Positions 43,388 to 51,447 of a stretch of DNA of 64,000 nucleotides are shown here, one piece after another. A model generated the notes under the pieces. The model was not told the origin of the DNA, made no database searches, and saw nothing but the letters and a program-made list of their open reading frames with translations. Source of the stretch: Duganella sp. CF517 (GTDB lineage Bacteria; Pseudomonadota; Gammaproteobacteria; Burkholderiales; Burkholderiaceae_D); the NCBI RefSeq assembly GCF_900110275.1, contig NZ_FODC01000001.1, forward strand, positions 1,279,198-1,343,197. Direction: 5' to 3'. The position numbers and the translations under genes are program-made. Numbering within the stretch: the stretch's first letter is position 1; each line of letters starts with the position of its first letter.

Positions 43388-44198
43388 CGATGATCCTTTC
43401 GTTGTTGGCGCCCGGTGCAATCCCCAGCCGTCGCTTCGCTTCTTCGTTCGCCGCGCGCTGGGCGGCGGCCAGGTCCGACGGCGCTCCCGGGGACGCACGC
43501 GGTGCCGGCTGCAGCTTCTCGTTTCGTACCCAGTTGCGCCAGGTGGCCGACCAGTCGGCCTTGCGGCCCTTGGCGCCCGGCTGTGCGATCCAGTAGTCGA
43601 AGAAGGCAGCAGCCACTGTAGACGGGCGCAGGTCGGGACGCTCCGTTTTGCAGAACTCGGTATCGGCTTCTGTGGGATGCCAGTCGAGGGGCAAGCGCGA
43701 AGCGCGTGCTGACTCTGCTTTTGACTTTCGTTCTTTCTTCTCTTTCTCTTCTCTACTCTTCTCTTCTCTAGGCGTTTCCGATGCGTTACTGGCGTTACAC
43801 GGCGTTTCATCCTCCGTAACGGCAGTCGCAGCAGCTTTGCGCGCGCGGTGCGCGGCAACGCGGTCGGTGCTGCTGTCGTCGGAGCGCTCGCGCTTCGTCT
43901 GGCGTTTCTCCCACTCGACGACACGCCCGTCCGCCAGCATCCCGCGACCTTCCAGCGCCGCTATGATGTTGGCGGTTCGCGTCTCGGTGTCCGGAAAATT
44001 GAAGAGGCAGTCGACAGCCTCCGCGTCGATCTGGCCGTAGATGCCGCGCGGCGTGGCGGCGCTGGCTGCCTCAAGCAGGAAGGCCCACACGGCCAGGACG
44101 TCAGGCAGCGAGGCGCCGGCCTTGCGTGCGACCAGTTGGAACTTCGGGTCCGTAACGCTGCCATGGTGCCAGCGGAACCAGTCGATACCGTTACTCAT
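43374..44198 (-). CDS. Replication protein O-like (origin-binding)
   Basis: A 274-residue protein from ATG 44,198. The N-terminus is a winged-helix-type domain (GIDWFRWHHGSVTDPKFQLV, LAVWAFLLEAAS, GIYGQIDAEAVDCLFNFPD). A low-complexity charged linker (SREEKEKKERKSKAESARAS) leads to a C-terminal domain with WATW-like TWRNWVRNE. This fits phage replication initiators; the origin would be expected inside the linker-coding DNA, where A/T-rich repeats lie near 43,700-43,780. Confidence 0.75.
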   Translation of the reverse strand: MSNGIDWFRWHHGSVTDPKFQLVARKAGASLPDVLAVWAFLLEAASAATPRGIYGQIDAEAVDCLFNFPDTETRTANIIAALEGRGMLADGRVVEWEKRQTKRERSDDSSTDRVAAHRARKAAATAVTEDETPCNASNASETPREEKSREEKEKKERKSKAESARASRLPLDWHPTEADTEFCKTERPDLRPSTVAAAFFDYWIAQPGAKGRKADWSATWRNWVRNEKLQPAPRASPGAPSDLAAAQRAANEEAKRRLGIAPGANNERIIDARE

Positions 44199-44256
44199 CT
44201 GCGGCGCTCCAGCGGCGATACCACGCGGATGTGGCGCCTGCGGTCTGTTGAGACAT
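44191..44256 (-). CDS. Putative 21-residue leader peptide before the O-like gene
   Basis: MSQQTAGATSAWYRRWSAAD ends at TAA just inside the O-like start (ATGAGTAA), so ribosomes finishing it could restart on the O gene. It is too short for statistical support; the overlap is the only evidence. Confidence 0.3.
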   Translation of the reverse strand: MSQQTAGATSAWYRRWSAADE

Positions 44257-44450
44257 CGTGTTTCTCCAACCTTCCATCCAGCCGTATAAAGGGTCGGGCA
44301 TGACCAGCGGGCTGGAATCGCATGGTCGCGGCCGCGCAGCCGGTGCCCCATTTGAAAACTTGCGCCGGCGCGTGGCCGGCAATAAAAAGGTGGAAACTCC
44401 CAAGCGTGTTAAATTGGCAATTCCACTTGATAATTTGAAAGGAAGTTCCC

Positions 44451-44666
44451 ATGAGCGTTTTGAAATCAGCCAGCTTCAACATTGAGATTTCCGGACCCGG
44501 CCCAACGATTGCCCGAGAACTGGTATTTAGCAGCGGCGAGACGATATCGTTCAACATCAAACTCCCTCTCGACCGGGAAGACACGATCACGGAATTGCAT
44601 CGAAAGTCCGCCGCTCGCGTGATCGAACTTATGCAGAATTTTTTAAATCCGCCAGAAAAGAAGTGA
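44451..44666 (+). CDS. 71-residue orphan protein, unknown function
   Basis: MSVLKSASFNIEISGPGPTI is followed by a beta-rich middle and a final helix (TELHRKSAARVIELMQNFL). GGAAG lies upstream of the ATG. It is read against the adjacent minus-strand genes and overlaps the end of one by 38 bases. No family recognised. Confidence 0.5.
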   Translation: MSVLKSASFNIEISGPGPTIARELVFSSGETISFNIKLPLDREDTITELHRKSAARVIELMQNFLNPPEKK

Positions 44667-45324
44667 CGTCGACAGGCGGCATGCCGACGGCGCATGCATA
44701 GGCCGTGGAAGCCGCCCAATCCTCTATCTTCCGAACCTGAGCATCGGTCAACGGCTGGGGGCACGCCAAGCAGGCCAGCGCCGCCTTCAGCTGCTCGACC
44801 TTCGCCAGCGCGGCGTCGACGGCGCTGGTGTCGATCGTCAGCACTAGGTCGGCGTCCACGGGGCCGGTGGCCGTGCACGCAGCCATGCGCTCAGCGTCGG
44901 CAGCCATCTGCGCGGACTCGGCGGCCATTTTGGCGGCGGCCTGGTCGAAGTGGACGGTGCTGGGCTGGCCGTCGATGCTCCAGCTGGAGTTGCCGACCAC
45001 CGGGCCGAAGCGCGTGCCGCCGGCGGTGTGCGCGCCAATGTTTCCGCCACCGGCGGCCAGCGCAGCCTCGGCCTTCAGCGCGCGCTCGCGCCATTCGGCG
45101 GCCTCGCGCACCTCGGCGCCGGCACTCAGCGCGGCCTCCAGGAAGTTCAGCACTCTGTCGGTGCCCGGGACGGAGCCGTAGACGTCGCGGGTGGTGGCGA
45201 TGGCGGCGCGGACGTCGGCGGCCAGGGCGGTGGTGGTCATTGTGGTTTCCTCGGTGGTGGTGGGCGTGTCACCAGAATTGGTTAGACGGTCGGCCGGCGC
45301 GCCTGTGGTGCTGGTGGCGGTCAT
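44629..45324 (-). CDS. Ala-rich phage early protein
   Basis: A 231-residue protein rich in Ala and Thr, with a helical middle (AEWRERALKAEAALAAGGGN) and repeated AA.MAAESAQMAADAERMAA heptads. The ATG at 45,324 overlaps the Cro stop as ATGA; an alternative ATG at 45,240 has a much better RBS (GAGGAAA), so the shorter 203-residue form may be the main product. Function unknown. Confidence 0.55.
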   Translation of the reverse strand: MTATSTTGAPADRLTNSGDTPTTTEETTMTTTALAADVRAAIATTRDVYGSVPGTDRVLNFLEAALSAGAEVREAAEWRERALKAEAALAAGGGNIGAHTAGGTRFGPVVGNSSWSIDGQPSTVHFDQAAAKMAAESAQMAADAERMAACTATGPVDADLVLTIDTSAVDAALAKVEQLKAALACLACPQPLTDAQVRKIEDWAASTAYACAVGMPPVDVTSFLADLKNSA

Positions 45325-45563
45325 GTGGCGGCCTTGCTTGTGGTGCCGAGCAGCGCGACGATTTTGGGATTTGCCAACCGCGTGCGCGAGATGTTGTACA
45401 GGGCCTCGATCTGGCCGGCGCGCATGAGCGGCACCCAGCCCTGCTTGCACCATTTCTGGACCGCCGGCTGCGTGACGCCCAGATCCTTCGCAAGTTTGTC
45501 CTGAGTGCCAGCAGCAGCAACGGCCGCAGCGATACCAGTGTGAGACTTCGATTTCGGGGACAT
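45321..45563 (-). CDS. Cro-like / YdaS-type repressor
   Basis: An 80-residue helix-turn-helix protein: AAAVAAAGTQDKLAKDLGVT followed by QPAVQKWCKQGWVP, the recognition helix of YdaS/Cro proteins. It is divergent from the repressor gene at 45,692 and first in the leftward early operon, as lambda Cro is. ATG 45,563 is preferred to 45,590. Confidence 0.85.
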   Translation of the reverse strand: MSPKSKSHTGIAAAVAAAGTQDKLAKDLGVTQPAVQKWCKQGWVPLMRAGQIEALYNISRTRLANPKIVALLGTTSKAAT

Positions 45564-45617
45564 TAAGAGCCTTGATCCAAAGTTGTTCATTGAAATGATA
45601 TTTTACGCCTTTCATCT

Positions 45618-45690
45618 TTATAACGCCATAGTTTTACATCTTTTGGCAAATAGGCTACACTTCGGATTCATTACTCCTTTATGGTTATAA
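45618..45690. promoter_or_regulatory. Candidate operators of the Cro/repressor switch
   Basis: TTATAACGCCATA (45,618-45,630) and the inverted TATGGTTATAA (45,680-45,690) share a TTATAAC-CATA motif and face the two divergent genes. The second one ends one base before the repressor ATG. No Shine-Dalgarno is visible before that ATG, so the repressor mRNA may be leaderless. Confidence 0.45.
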
Positions 45691-45691
45691 G

Positions 45692-46513
45692 ATGGATAAC
45701 GTCTTCGGAACCCTAGTGCAGCAATACCGGGAAAAGGCAGGCCTCACCCAGGATGACCTATCCAAATTGCTCGATGTATCCCAGCAGACGATCGCGAAAT
45801 GGGAGTCGGGGCGCGCATATCCGCGCCCAGCCGCCTTTGCGAAACTGAGTTCGGTTCTGAGAATTCCCCATCAAGAAATCATAGAACCCTACGGGCAGAG
45901 CAAAGGTGCGCGCGCCCCGGATCTCGCCCGGAACCTATACGAGAACACCCAAAACGAACTGAGGCGAGCTGAAGGCGCTCGCGGAAGAGATATCAGCAAC
46001 GATATTGGCTTCCCTCAATTTGACGTGAACCCGTACGCTCCTCAGACGCTGCGCAAAGATATGCTTGCCACACTCGAGCCATTACTGAATGCGGAGCGCC
46101 CAGGGGCTAAATGGTCTGAAAATGTGAGAAGAGGTACGCTCAACTGGCGGATTGACTACTCCGACAACGAAGTCGTCGCAGAATTTAAGTATGCGGAATC
46201 ACCTGCGGCGCTAAAGAAAATGCTCGGCGATGAAGTACGGCTGGCCCTATGGAATCTAACGACGCTGCGCGCCAGCCTGCGGGATGATCGCCAATACCTC
46301 CTGATCATTATGATGCCGGCAAATGTTCGAGTCGACTACGAAGAAGGTGATCCGGAGTGGGATGATCTCGAAATCCTCACGAACGAACAAGCTGTTCGCC
46401 GACTCAGCGCGGAAGCTGCGCCACTCGATCTGTCGATATTTGTAGCGAACAGCCCTCGCCAGGTGCTGGCACTTATTAAGTTGCATGGGAATCAGGCGAC
46501 CGATCTCGGCTAA
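45692..46513 (+). CDS. Phage repressor-type XRE regulator with non-S24 C-terminal domain
   Basis: A 273-residue protein. Residues 1-65 are an XRE helix-turn-helix (LVQQYREKAGLTQDDLSKLL, VSQQTIAKWESGRAYPRP). The C-terminal part lacks the Ser-Lys S24/LexA autoprotease. It has a mixed alpha/beta domain (NWRIDYSDNEVVAEFKY, LRDDRQYLLIIMMPANVRV) that recalls PD-(D/E)xK-like folds, though catalytic function is unproven. Its position opposite Cro makes it the element's master repressor; release from repression would have to be different from RecA-driven cleavage. Confidence 0.78.
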   Translation: MDNVFGTLVQQYREKAGLTQDDLSKLLDVSQQTIAKWESGRAYPRPAAFAKLSSVLRIPHQEIIEPYGQSKGARAPDLARNLYENTQNELRRAEGARGRDISNDIGFPQFDVNPYAPQTLRKDMLATLEPLLNAERPGAKWSENVRRGTLNWRIDYSDNEVVAEFKYAESPAALKKMLGDEVRLALWNLTTLRASLRDDRQYLLIIMMPANVRVDYEEGDPEWDDLEILTNEQAVRRLSAEAAPLDLSIFVANSPRQVLALIKLHGNQATDLG

Positions 46514-46640
46514 CCCCACTCTGGGATGCGCCAAGCGGCGCATTTTTTCCGCCCAAATTTACGCCTTATATAAATCGAATGTTGTATTTAAGATTCCATC
46601 ATGCTAAAGTTGTCTCACTAACCGAACTCGTGAGACCACA

Positions 46641-47210
46641 ATGACCTCTACTTCCACCAGCACCACCCCGGCCGAGCCCGGCCGCGATTCCTTCCCCTTC
46701 CAGATGAGCATGCACGCCGCGCTGGCCGCCCGCGCCAAGCTCAACTACCGCACCGCGAGCGCCGAGGCCGTGGCGCTGATCGAGCGTGGCATGCTGGTGG
46801 CGAACCCGATCGACTTCCTTGCCGCCGGCGACGCCCAGAAGCGGCGCCGTGCGGACCAGGTCGCCACGCAGGTCATCGACTGCGGTCTGGAAGTCGAGCG
46901 GCAGTACGCCGAAGCAGCGAAGGTGCAAAGCAGCGCGACGGTTGACCAGCTGATCGCCGCGGCGTTCGCCGGTCCGCGCAGTCCGCGCAGCGCCGAGTAC
47001 AAGGCCGGCGCCCACCCGTCCTCGCCTTCCGTATTGGCGGGACGCCGATCACCCGCCCCTATGCCGCCGGCACGCCGCACGACGATGCGTTCGACGCTGG
47101 CCAAGTTGAGGGGCACGCTATCTGGCGCCGGGCTGTCGCTGCAGGTGCTGTATGAGCGCGCACACGCCGGGTCGGCTACCCTCGCCCGATTACAAAATCA
47201 CCGCAAATGA
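46641..47210 (+). CDS. Phage early protein, unknown function
   Basis: A 189-residue protein. An N-terminal region (FPFQMSMHAALAARAKLNYR) with a following helix could be a DNA-binding segment, and the C-terminus is basic and Pro/Arg-rich (PAPMPPARRTTMRSTLAKLR). It is first in a rightward chain of overlapping genes. The last 59 bases overlap the next gene, which is long for real overlaps, so the C-terminus is uncertain. Confidence 0.5.
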   Translation: MTSTSTSTTPAEPGRDSFPFQMSMHAALAARAKLNYRTASAEAVALIERGMLVANPIDFLAAGDAQKRRRADQVATQVIDCGLEVERQYAEAAKVQSSATVDQLIAAAFAGPRSPRSAEYKAGAHPSSPSVLAGRRSPAPMPPARRTTMRSTLAKLRGTLSGAGLSLQVLYERAHAGSATLARLQNHRK

Positions 47211-47571
47211 AACCGTAATTTTCGTGCCAGCCGGCTATATCTTCTTCGGGGGCGCGCGCGGTCTTCGCGAAGCAAATGCTCGACGCGCTGGCGCATGCTG
47301 GAACGCCTGCGATGGCATGAGTATCGACAGCCTCGAAAACATGCTGATGCTCGGCGCCACGATGCGCTCCCGTTTCACCGAATTGAAAGCTGAGTGCGAC
47401 AAGGCGCAAGCTGACCTGGGCGCCGCCCGCGCGCTGCTCACGCAGACGCTGACCAAAGACGACGAAGCGATAGCTGACATGAAGGAGCTGGGCTGCATGG
47501 AGGCACTTCCCGCCGATGCATTTGATCTGACCGAGCGCATCCGCGACTTCCTCGCCGGCGGTGCGGCATGA
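47152..47571 (+). CDS. Phage early protein with NARR-type motif
   Basis: A 139-residue protein, MSAHTPGRLPSPDYKITANE, with the GLREANARRAGACWNACDGM segment common to small phage proteins of the form NARRIVACVNAC. A helical C-terminus (MRSRFTELKAECDKAQADLG) follows. Its TGA overlaps the next ATG. Confidence 0.6.
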   Translation: MSAHTPGRLPSPDYKITANETVIFVPAGYIFFGGARGLREANARRAGACWNACDGMSIDSLENMLMLGATMRSRFTELKAECDKAQADLGAARALLTQTLTKDDEAIADMKELGCMEALPADAFDLTERIRDFLAGGAA

Positions 47572-47909
47572 GCGTCCAGCATCAAGCACCTGGCCAATCG
47601 GATTGCCCGCAGTGCATCGTGAATTTTTACGCGTTCTTCGTCGCGGTCCACAAAGGCGAGGCAGAGAACAATCCCATTGTGAGGGATCACGTCGGTCGCG
47701 TAGTCGCTTGCTCCGCGCGGCGCGGCTTCACGCTTGCCGGTGACCTCGCCGCACTCGTTGCCAAGGGCGAAGAGCTCAGCGACAGCGCGCTCTGGATCGC
47801 CACCCGCCTCGGCGAGGTCGTCGGCGCCGAGTTGACGCAATCCATGGTCGACGACATGATCGCCGACCTCAAAACTCAGCAGTTCAACCCACCAGGAGAA
47901 AAAGCATGA
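47568..47909 (+). CDS. Phage early protein, unknown function
   Basis: A 113-residue soluble protein, with a CPQC pair near the N-terminus (SDCPQCIVNFYAFF). It overlaps both neighbours by four bases (ATGA), showing translational coupling. No family recognised. Confidence 0.55.
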   Translation: MSVQHQAPGQSDCPQCIVNFYAFFVAVHKGEAENNPIVRDHVGRVVACSARRGFTLAGDLAALVAKGEELSDSALWIATRLGEVVGAELTQSMVDDMIADLKTQQFNPPGEKA

Positions 47910-48364
47910 ACAGCAGCACCACCACGGCCGCCGGCGCTGACTTCACCCAGCTGAGCGCGCACGCGCTGTTGCTGGCCGCGCAGCACGGCATGGAGATTGT
48001 CGGGAATGCGGCCGGCTTCGCTGTGTACAAAGATGATGATTTCCTCACCGAAGATTGCACGTCGAGCGAAATCGAGCAATGGCTCGAGGGCTACGATAGC
48101 GGCAAGGTGGACGAGTCAGCGCATAACGTCACGCGGTTCACAGACGTCGAGTTCCAGCGGATTATGGATCACGTCCTCTACCGGAACTGGAGCCTGGTCG
48201 CAGACCATTCCGGCGTGAAGATCATTGGTCCACACTTCATCATGCATGCCGCGAGCTACGAGGCATTCGAATCGTTCATCTACGGATTCAACGCCGCTGG
48301 CGCTGCGCTGGGCATGCTCGGCACCGACCACGCTCCGGACCAAGATGAGGATGGTGCGGAATGA
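47906..48364 (+). CDS. Acidic phage early protein, unknown function
   Basis: A 152-residue acidic protein (YKDDDFLTEDCTSSEIEQWL; final DHAPDQDEDGAE). The middle repeats similar sub-units (AKHGMEI-like and VADHSGVKIIGPHFIM), perhaps an internal duplication. It is coupled to neighbours by ATGA overlaps. Confidence 0.55.
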   Translation: MNSSTTTAAGADFTQLSAHALLLAAQHGMEIVGNAAGFAVYKDDDFLTEDCTSSEIEQWLEGYDSGKVDESAHNVTRFTDVEFQRIMDHVLYRNWSLVADHSGVKIIGPHFIMHAASYEAFESFIYGFNAAGAALGMLGTDHAPDQDEDGAE

Positions 48365-49257
48365 GCGCCCGGCCACCATACGAGCTGCTGCTGGCGGCCC
48401 AGCAGTCGGCGCCGGCCGCCCCGGTAGAAATCGCTGGCGTACAGCTGGTGCCGATCGAATACGCCGGCGTCCGGGTACTGACGCTGGCGATGATGGACAA
48501 GGCGCACCGCCGGCCCGATGGTACCGCCGGCCGTAATTTCCGGGAGAATCGAGCGCGCTTGGTTGAAGGCGAGGACTTCATGGAGATCGACCAGCCCGAC
48601 GAAATTCGTCGCCTTGGTTTCACGCGACCGCAGGGCGGCACGCCGGCGTCGATGTTGCTGCTGACCGAGACCGGCTACAGCATGCTGGTGAAATCCTTCA
48701 CCGATGATCTGGCCTGGGACGTGCAGCGGCAGCTGGTGAAGTCGTACTTTGCAAAGCACGCGCCGGCCGCCGATCCGCTGGCCTGCTTGCCGCCGGAGCA
48801 GCGCGCGCTGGTGGACCTAATGTTCGAGCAAGCCGCCATGAAGCAGCGGCTGGACACGCAGGGCGCGGCGCTGACCACCGTCGAGCAGCGCGTCGACGAG
48901 ATCGCGGCCGGCCAGGTGCTGCTAACGCGGCCGTCGGCGGCCGAGTCCATCGTGCACATCAGGATCCGAATCGGCAAGCTGTACGGCCTGCCGGCACGCA
49001 TCGTCGACGAGGTTGTCCGGCAGTCGCCGTACGCCTTGAAGCCGGTGATGGTGAAGAACGCACACGCGGATGCACTGGGCGGCAGCTACGCATGCTTCTG
49101 GATCAAGGACGTGAGCGCCGTGTTCGCCCGCTTCGCCGGCGAGTGCCAGCGCGTGACAGCGACTCAGGCGACGCACCCGTTCATCGAAGGTCGGTTCAAG
49201 CTGACGCCGCAGTCGGCGGCCGGGCCGGGCGGCCAGCTGCCGCTGATCGGCGGCTAG
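48361..49257 (+). CDS. ORF6N-domain protein (antirepressor-like)
   Basis: A 298-residue protein. The ORF6N domain (~20-125) is clear: GVRVLTLAMMDKAHRRPDGT, GRNFRENRARLVEGEDF, MLLLTETGYSMLVKSFTDD. A helical linker and a C-terminal domain (~190-280) resembling phage antirepressor ends follow. Such proteins regulate phage development by binding DNA or repressors. It ends the rightward gene chain and converges with an Arc-type gene. Confidence 0.82.
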   Translation: MSARPPYELLLAAQQSAPAAPVEIAGVQLVPIEYAGVRVLTLAMMDKAHRRPDGTAGRNFRENRARLVEGEDFMEIDQPDEIRRLGFTRPQGGTPASMLLLTETGYSMLVKSFTDDLAWDVQRQLVKSYFAKHAPAADPLACLPPEQRALVDLMFEQAAMKQRLDTQGAALTTVEQRVDEIAAGQVLLTRPSAAESIVHIRIRIGKLYGLPARIVDEVVRQSPYALKPVMVKNAHADALGGSYACFWIKDVSAVFARFAGECQRVTATQATHPFIEGRFKLTPQSAAGPGGQLPLIGG

Positions 49258-49679
49258 TCCTTGGGCTTCAGCCGCGTGCGTTTGACGGGGCCGGTGAGCT
49301 TAACGATCGGCCGCTGGTCGCCCGGCTCGGCAACCTGGGTTGTGCGGCCGCTCAGCTTGACTGGCTTCATTTTCAACGCATACCGCTTATCGATGTTCTC
49401 GCCAATAAGGTCGGCCAACATTTTAAGGGCTTCTGGGCTCGGAGCAAGATCGTAGACGACCGGCGGGGATTGCGGCTGCTGTGCCTCGACCGATTCGTCC
49501 ACCAGTTGGTCGTGATAGTCCCGGAGGTCGTAGTAATCCTGGAGGATGCTCACGATCTCAGCATTCATGCTTCGGTTGTAGCGTTTTGCCGACTCGGCGA
49601 TCCGATCGCGCATGCCGTCCGGTAGCCGAACCACGAACTGCTCGGCTGTTTTACTTGGGGGAGCGGTCTTTTGGGTCAT
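49254..49679 (-). CDS. Arc/Mnt-type ribbon-helix-helix repressor, long form
   Basis: A 141-residue protein. Residues ~10-50 are an Arc-type RHH domain (AEQFVVRLPDGMRDRIAESA, NRSMNAEIVSIL). A coiled and basic tail follows (VKLSGRTTQVAEPGDQRPIV). It is divergent from a second Arc-type gene at 49,779, with a 99-base promoter region between them. Confidence 0.82.
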   Translation of the reverse strand: MTQKTAPPSKTAEQFVVRLPDGMRDRIAESAKRYNRSMNAEIVSILQDYYDLRDYHDQLVDESVEAQQPQSPPVVYDLAPSPEALKMLADLIGENIDKRYALKMKPVKLSGRTTQVAEPGDQRPIVKLTGPVKRTRLKPKD

Positions 49680-49778
49680 CGACTCATGATACTGACCTGT
49701 TGTATTCTTTCAATACTATGCAGTTGCGATGATCGCACTATGCGAGTACCATAGATCGTACTAAGACTAGGAACAAAA

Positions 49779-49976
49779 ATGACGGAAAAGTTCGAACGCC
49801 CCCCGGCCACGCGCCAGCAATTTGTGCTGCGGTTCCAATCGGAAGGTCAGCGCGACGCACTCAAGGCGCGCTCCCAAGCCAACCTGCGAACCATGAACGC
49901 CGAAATTCTGTTCCTGATCGAGGCCGGTATCAAGGCTACCGACGGAGCACGGACTGACGAGCCGAACCAAAGCTGA
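49779..49976 (+). CDS. Arc-type ribbon-helix-helix protein, short form
   Basis: A 65-residue RHH protein: ATRQQFVLRFQSEGQRDALK, then ANLRTMNAEILFLIEAG, matching the beta strand and two helices of Arc. It is divergent from the longer Arc-type gene, so the pair probably cross-regulates its shared promoter, as Arc and Mnt do in P22 immI. Confidence 0.8.
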   Translation: MTEKFERPPATRQQFVLRFQSEGQRDALKARSQANLRTMNAEILFLIEAGIKATDGARTDEPNQS

Positions 49977-50076
49977 CAGGCAATCAGAAAAAGAAACCGG
50001 GCGCGGATCGCTGCGTCTGGATATCGACTTATTGACTGGGAAGTGGAAGATATTTTGACTTAATGAATTCGACTAC

Positions 50077-50102
50077 GGAGGACGGCCGGCAAGCCGTCCT
50101 CC
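50077..50102. terminator. Strong 10-bp hairpin in the early-operon leader
   Basis: A perfect 10-bp stem GGAGGACGGC/GCCGTCCTCC with a six-base loop. No T-run follows, so it is not a standard intrinsic terminator. It lies 104 bases before the first gene of the rightward operon and could be a processing, attenuation or antitermination structure. Confidence 0.45.
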
Positions 50103-50205
50103 ATGTCTAGCAACCGACCTGGCGTAACCAGGGGAAGCAGGTGGTCAACGATGTTCTCAGCATCGGAGGCCGCGTGGATCACTACACCCTTTTGAAAAGA
50201 CAATA

Positions 50206-50508
50206 ATGAACCAACGAACCAATGTTAACACCGTCCTGTTGGACGCACAAGCGAAAAATATCACTCTGCCATTGTTGCACCTCAACACTTTGCGGCTTCA
50301 CGTGGAAAGCATTCAAGATCAGGCGCTGACTGCGCAGACGATGGCCGAAATGGCCATCGAAATCCTCGGCGGCACTGTGATCGTCGAGGAGATGATGGCG
50401 CGGCTCGACGCGCTGTTCAAGAGTACCCATCGCGCCGTGATTGTGATCGAGGAATCGGCCAGTGCCATGAGCCTCGCCTTCGAAGAAGTTGAAGGCGGTG
50501 AGCAATGA
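50206..50508 (+). CDS. Phage early protein, unknown function
   Basis: A 100-residue mostly helical protein (LTAQTMAEMAIEILGGTVIV). First of a coupled group to 51,755, ending in ATGA with the next gene. No family recognised. Confidence 0.55.
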   Translation: MNQRTNVNTVLLDAQAKNITLPLLHLNTLRLHVESIQDQALTAQTMAEMAIEILGGTVIVEEMMARLDALFKSTHRAVIVIEESASAMSLAFEEVEGGEQ

Positions 50509-50765
50509 GCGCCCATCTGCCTAAACCGGCCGCCACCGGCGCCAAGCCAGTCACCGCCAGCGAGATCGAGGACGCGCTGGAGATTGCCCACATCAGGATC
50601 GAAGCGTTGGGCGCGCTCTTGCGCGGCATTGCGGTCATGACCGACAACCGGGACATCAAAACCCTGTGCAAGCACGGCTCTGGCCAGGCTGAGGAAGTTG
50701 CCAACGATCTGGACCTGCTGCGCGACGGTGTCAGCACCGCTGGCGTCACGGGAGCAGCAGCATGA
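50505..50765 (+). CDS. Phage early protein, unknown function
   Basis: An 86-residue helical protein (ITASEIEDALEIAHIRI-like start, then IKTLCKHGSGQAEEVANDLD). Overlaps both neighbours by four bases. No family recognised. Confidence 0.55.
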   Translation: MSAHLPKPAATGAKPVTASEIEDALEIAHIRIEALGALLRGIAVMTDNRDIKTLCKHGSGQAEEVANDLDLLRDGVSTAGVTGAAA

Positions 50766-51259
50766 GCGCGCCCGTCGTTACGCCGGCAGAAATGACCATC
50801 TGCTTGGGCAAATACGGCATGACCGAGTTTCAGGGTACGCGCGCCATGCTGGAGGGTGAAGGCATCGTCCCGGCGAATCTCAAATGGCCACAAGGTTACG
50901 ATGACCTGCGGTGGGACGATGGCAAGTTCGAGTACTGCATGACGAGGGAGCGACCCGAAGGTGCGAAAGGCCCTCGCAAGCTTTTCGTTGACGTCGACTG
51001 GTGGTGTCTGCGCCAGCAAGTAATTGGCGAAAGTTTCTTCGATGTCGAGCTGAAACGCAAAAAAAGAGAGTTGGATGAGTACGTCTACCATAACAGCGCC
51101 AAAGGAATAGCTGATTCGAATAGGCGTTATGCCGTCTACGCGGCGGCGTGCTCGGATGAGAAATTTCAGACATTCAAAGCCTCGATCCCCGGGTTCACCC
51201 AGCCAAAGCGCGAACGTCGCTCCAAGGGCGGGCGCCAGAGCCAGGGGGAGGCGGCATGA
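50762..51259 (+). CDS. Phage early protein, unknown function
   Basis: A 165-residue protein with Trp- and Tyr-rich middle (LKWPQGYDDLRWDDGKFEYC, VDVDWWCLRQQVIGESFFD) and a basic C-terminus (KRERRSKGGRQSQ) that could bind nucleic acid. Coupled by ATGA overlaps. Confidence 0.55.
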   Translation: MSAPVVTPAEMTICLGKYGMTEFQGTRAMLEGEGIVPANLKWPQGYDDLRWDDGKFEYCMTRERPEGAKGPRKLFVDVDWWCLRQQVIGESFFDVELKRKKRELDEYVYHNSAKGIADSNRRYAVYAAACSDEKFQTFKASIPGFTQPKRERRSKGGRQSQGEAA

Positions 51260-51447
51260 GTGCGTTGTCGGCAGCTTCGGTCGACCAGGTGCGCCGGCTG
51301 GAGGCGCTGTCCGGGCTGGTCAGCACCATGCTGGGCACGCTGCTGTTGGTGCGCGCCGAGGAGCGCGAGGCGCTGGTGCGGCGCTGCGCGTGCGTGGCCG
51401 ACGGGATTGCGCGCGACCTCGCGCAGTTAGACGGGAGCGAGCTGTGA
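51256..51447 (+). CDS. 63-residue phage early protein
   Basis: A short helical protein (VDQVRRLEALSGLVSTMLGT, CACVADGIARDLAQL). Both ends overlap neighbours by four bases, which supports it as a real gene. Function unknown. Confidence 0.5.
   Translation: MSALSAASVDQVRRLEALSGLVSTMLGTLLLVRAEEREALVRRCACVADGIARDLAQLDGSEL

Noticed and set aside
42563..43924. A 453-residue version of the P-like protein starting at 43,924
   Set aside because: The extra 179 residues are antisense-type shadow of the O-like gene in another frame; the ATG at 43,387 has an RBS and the usual overlap.
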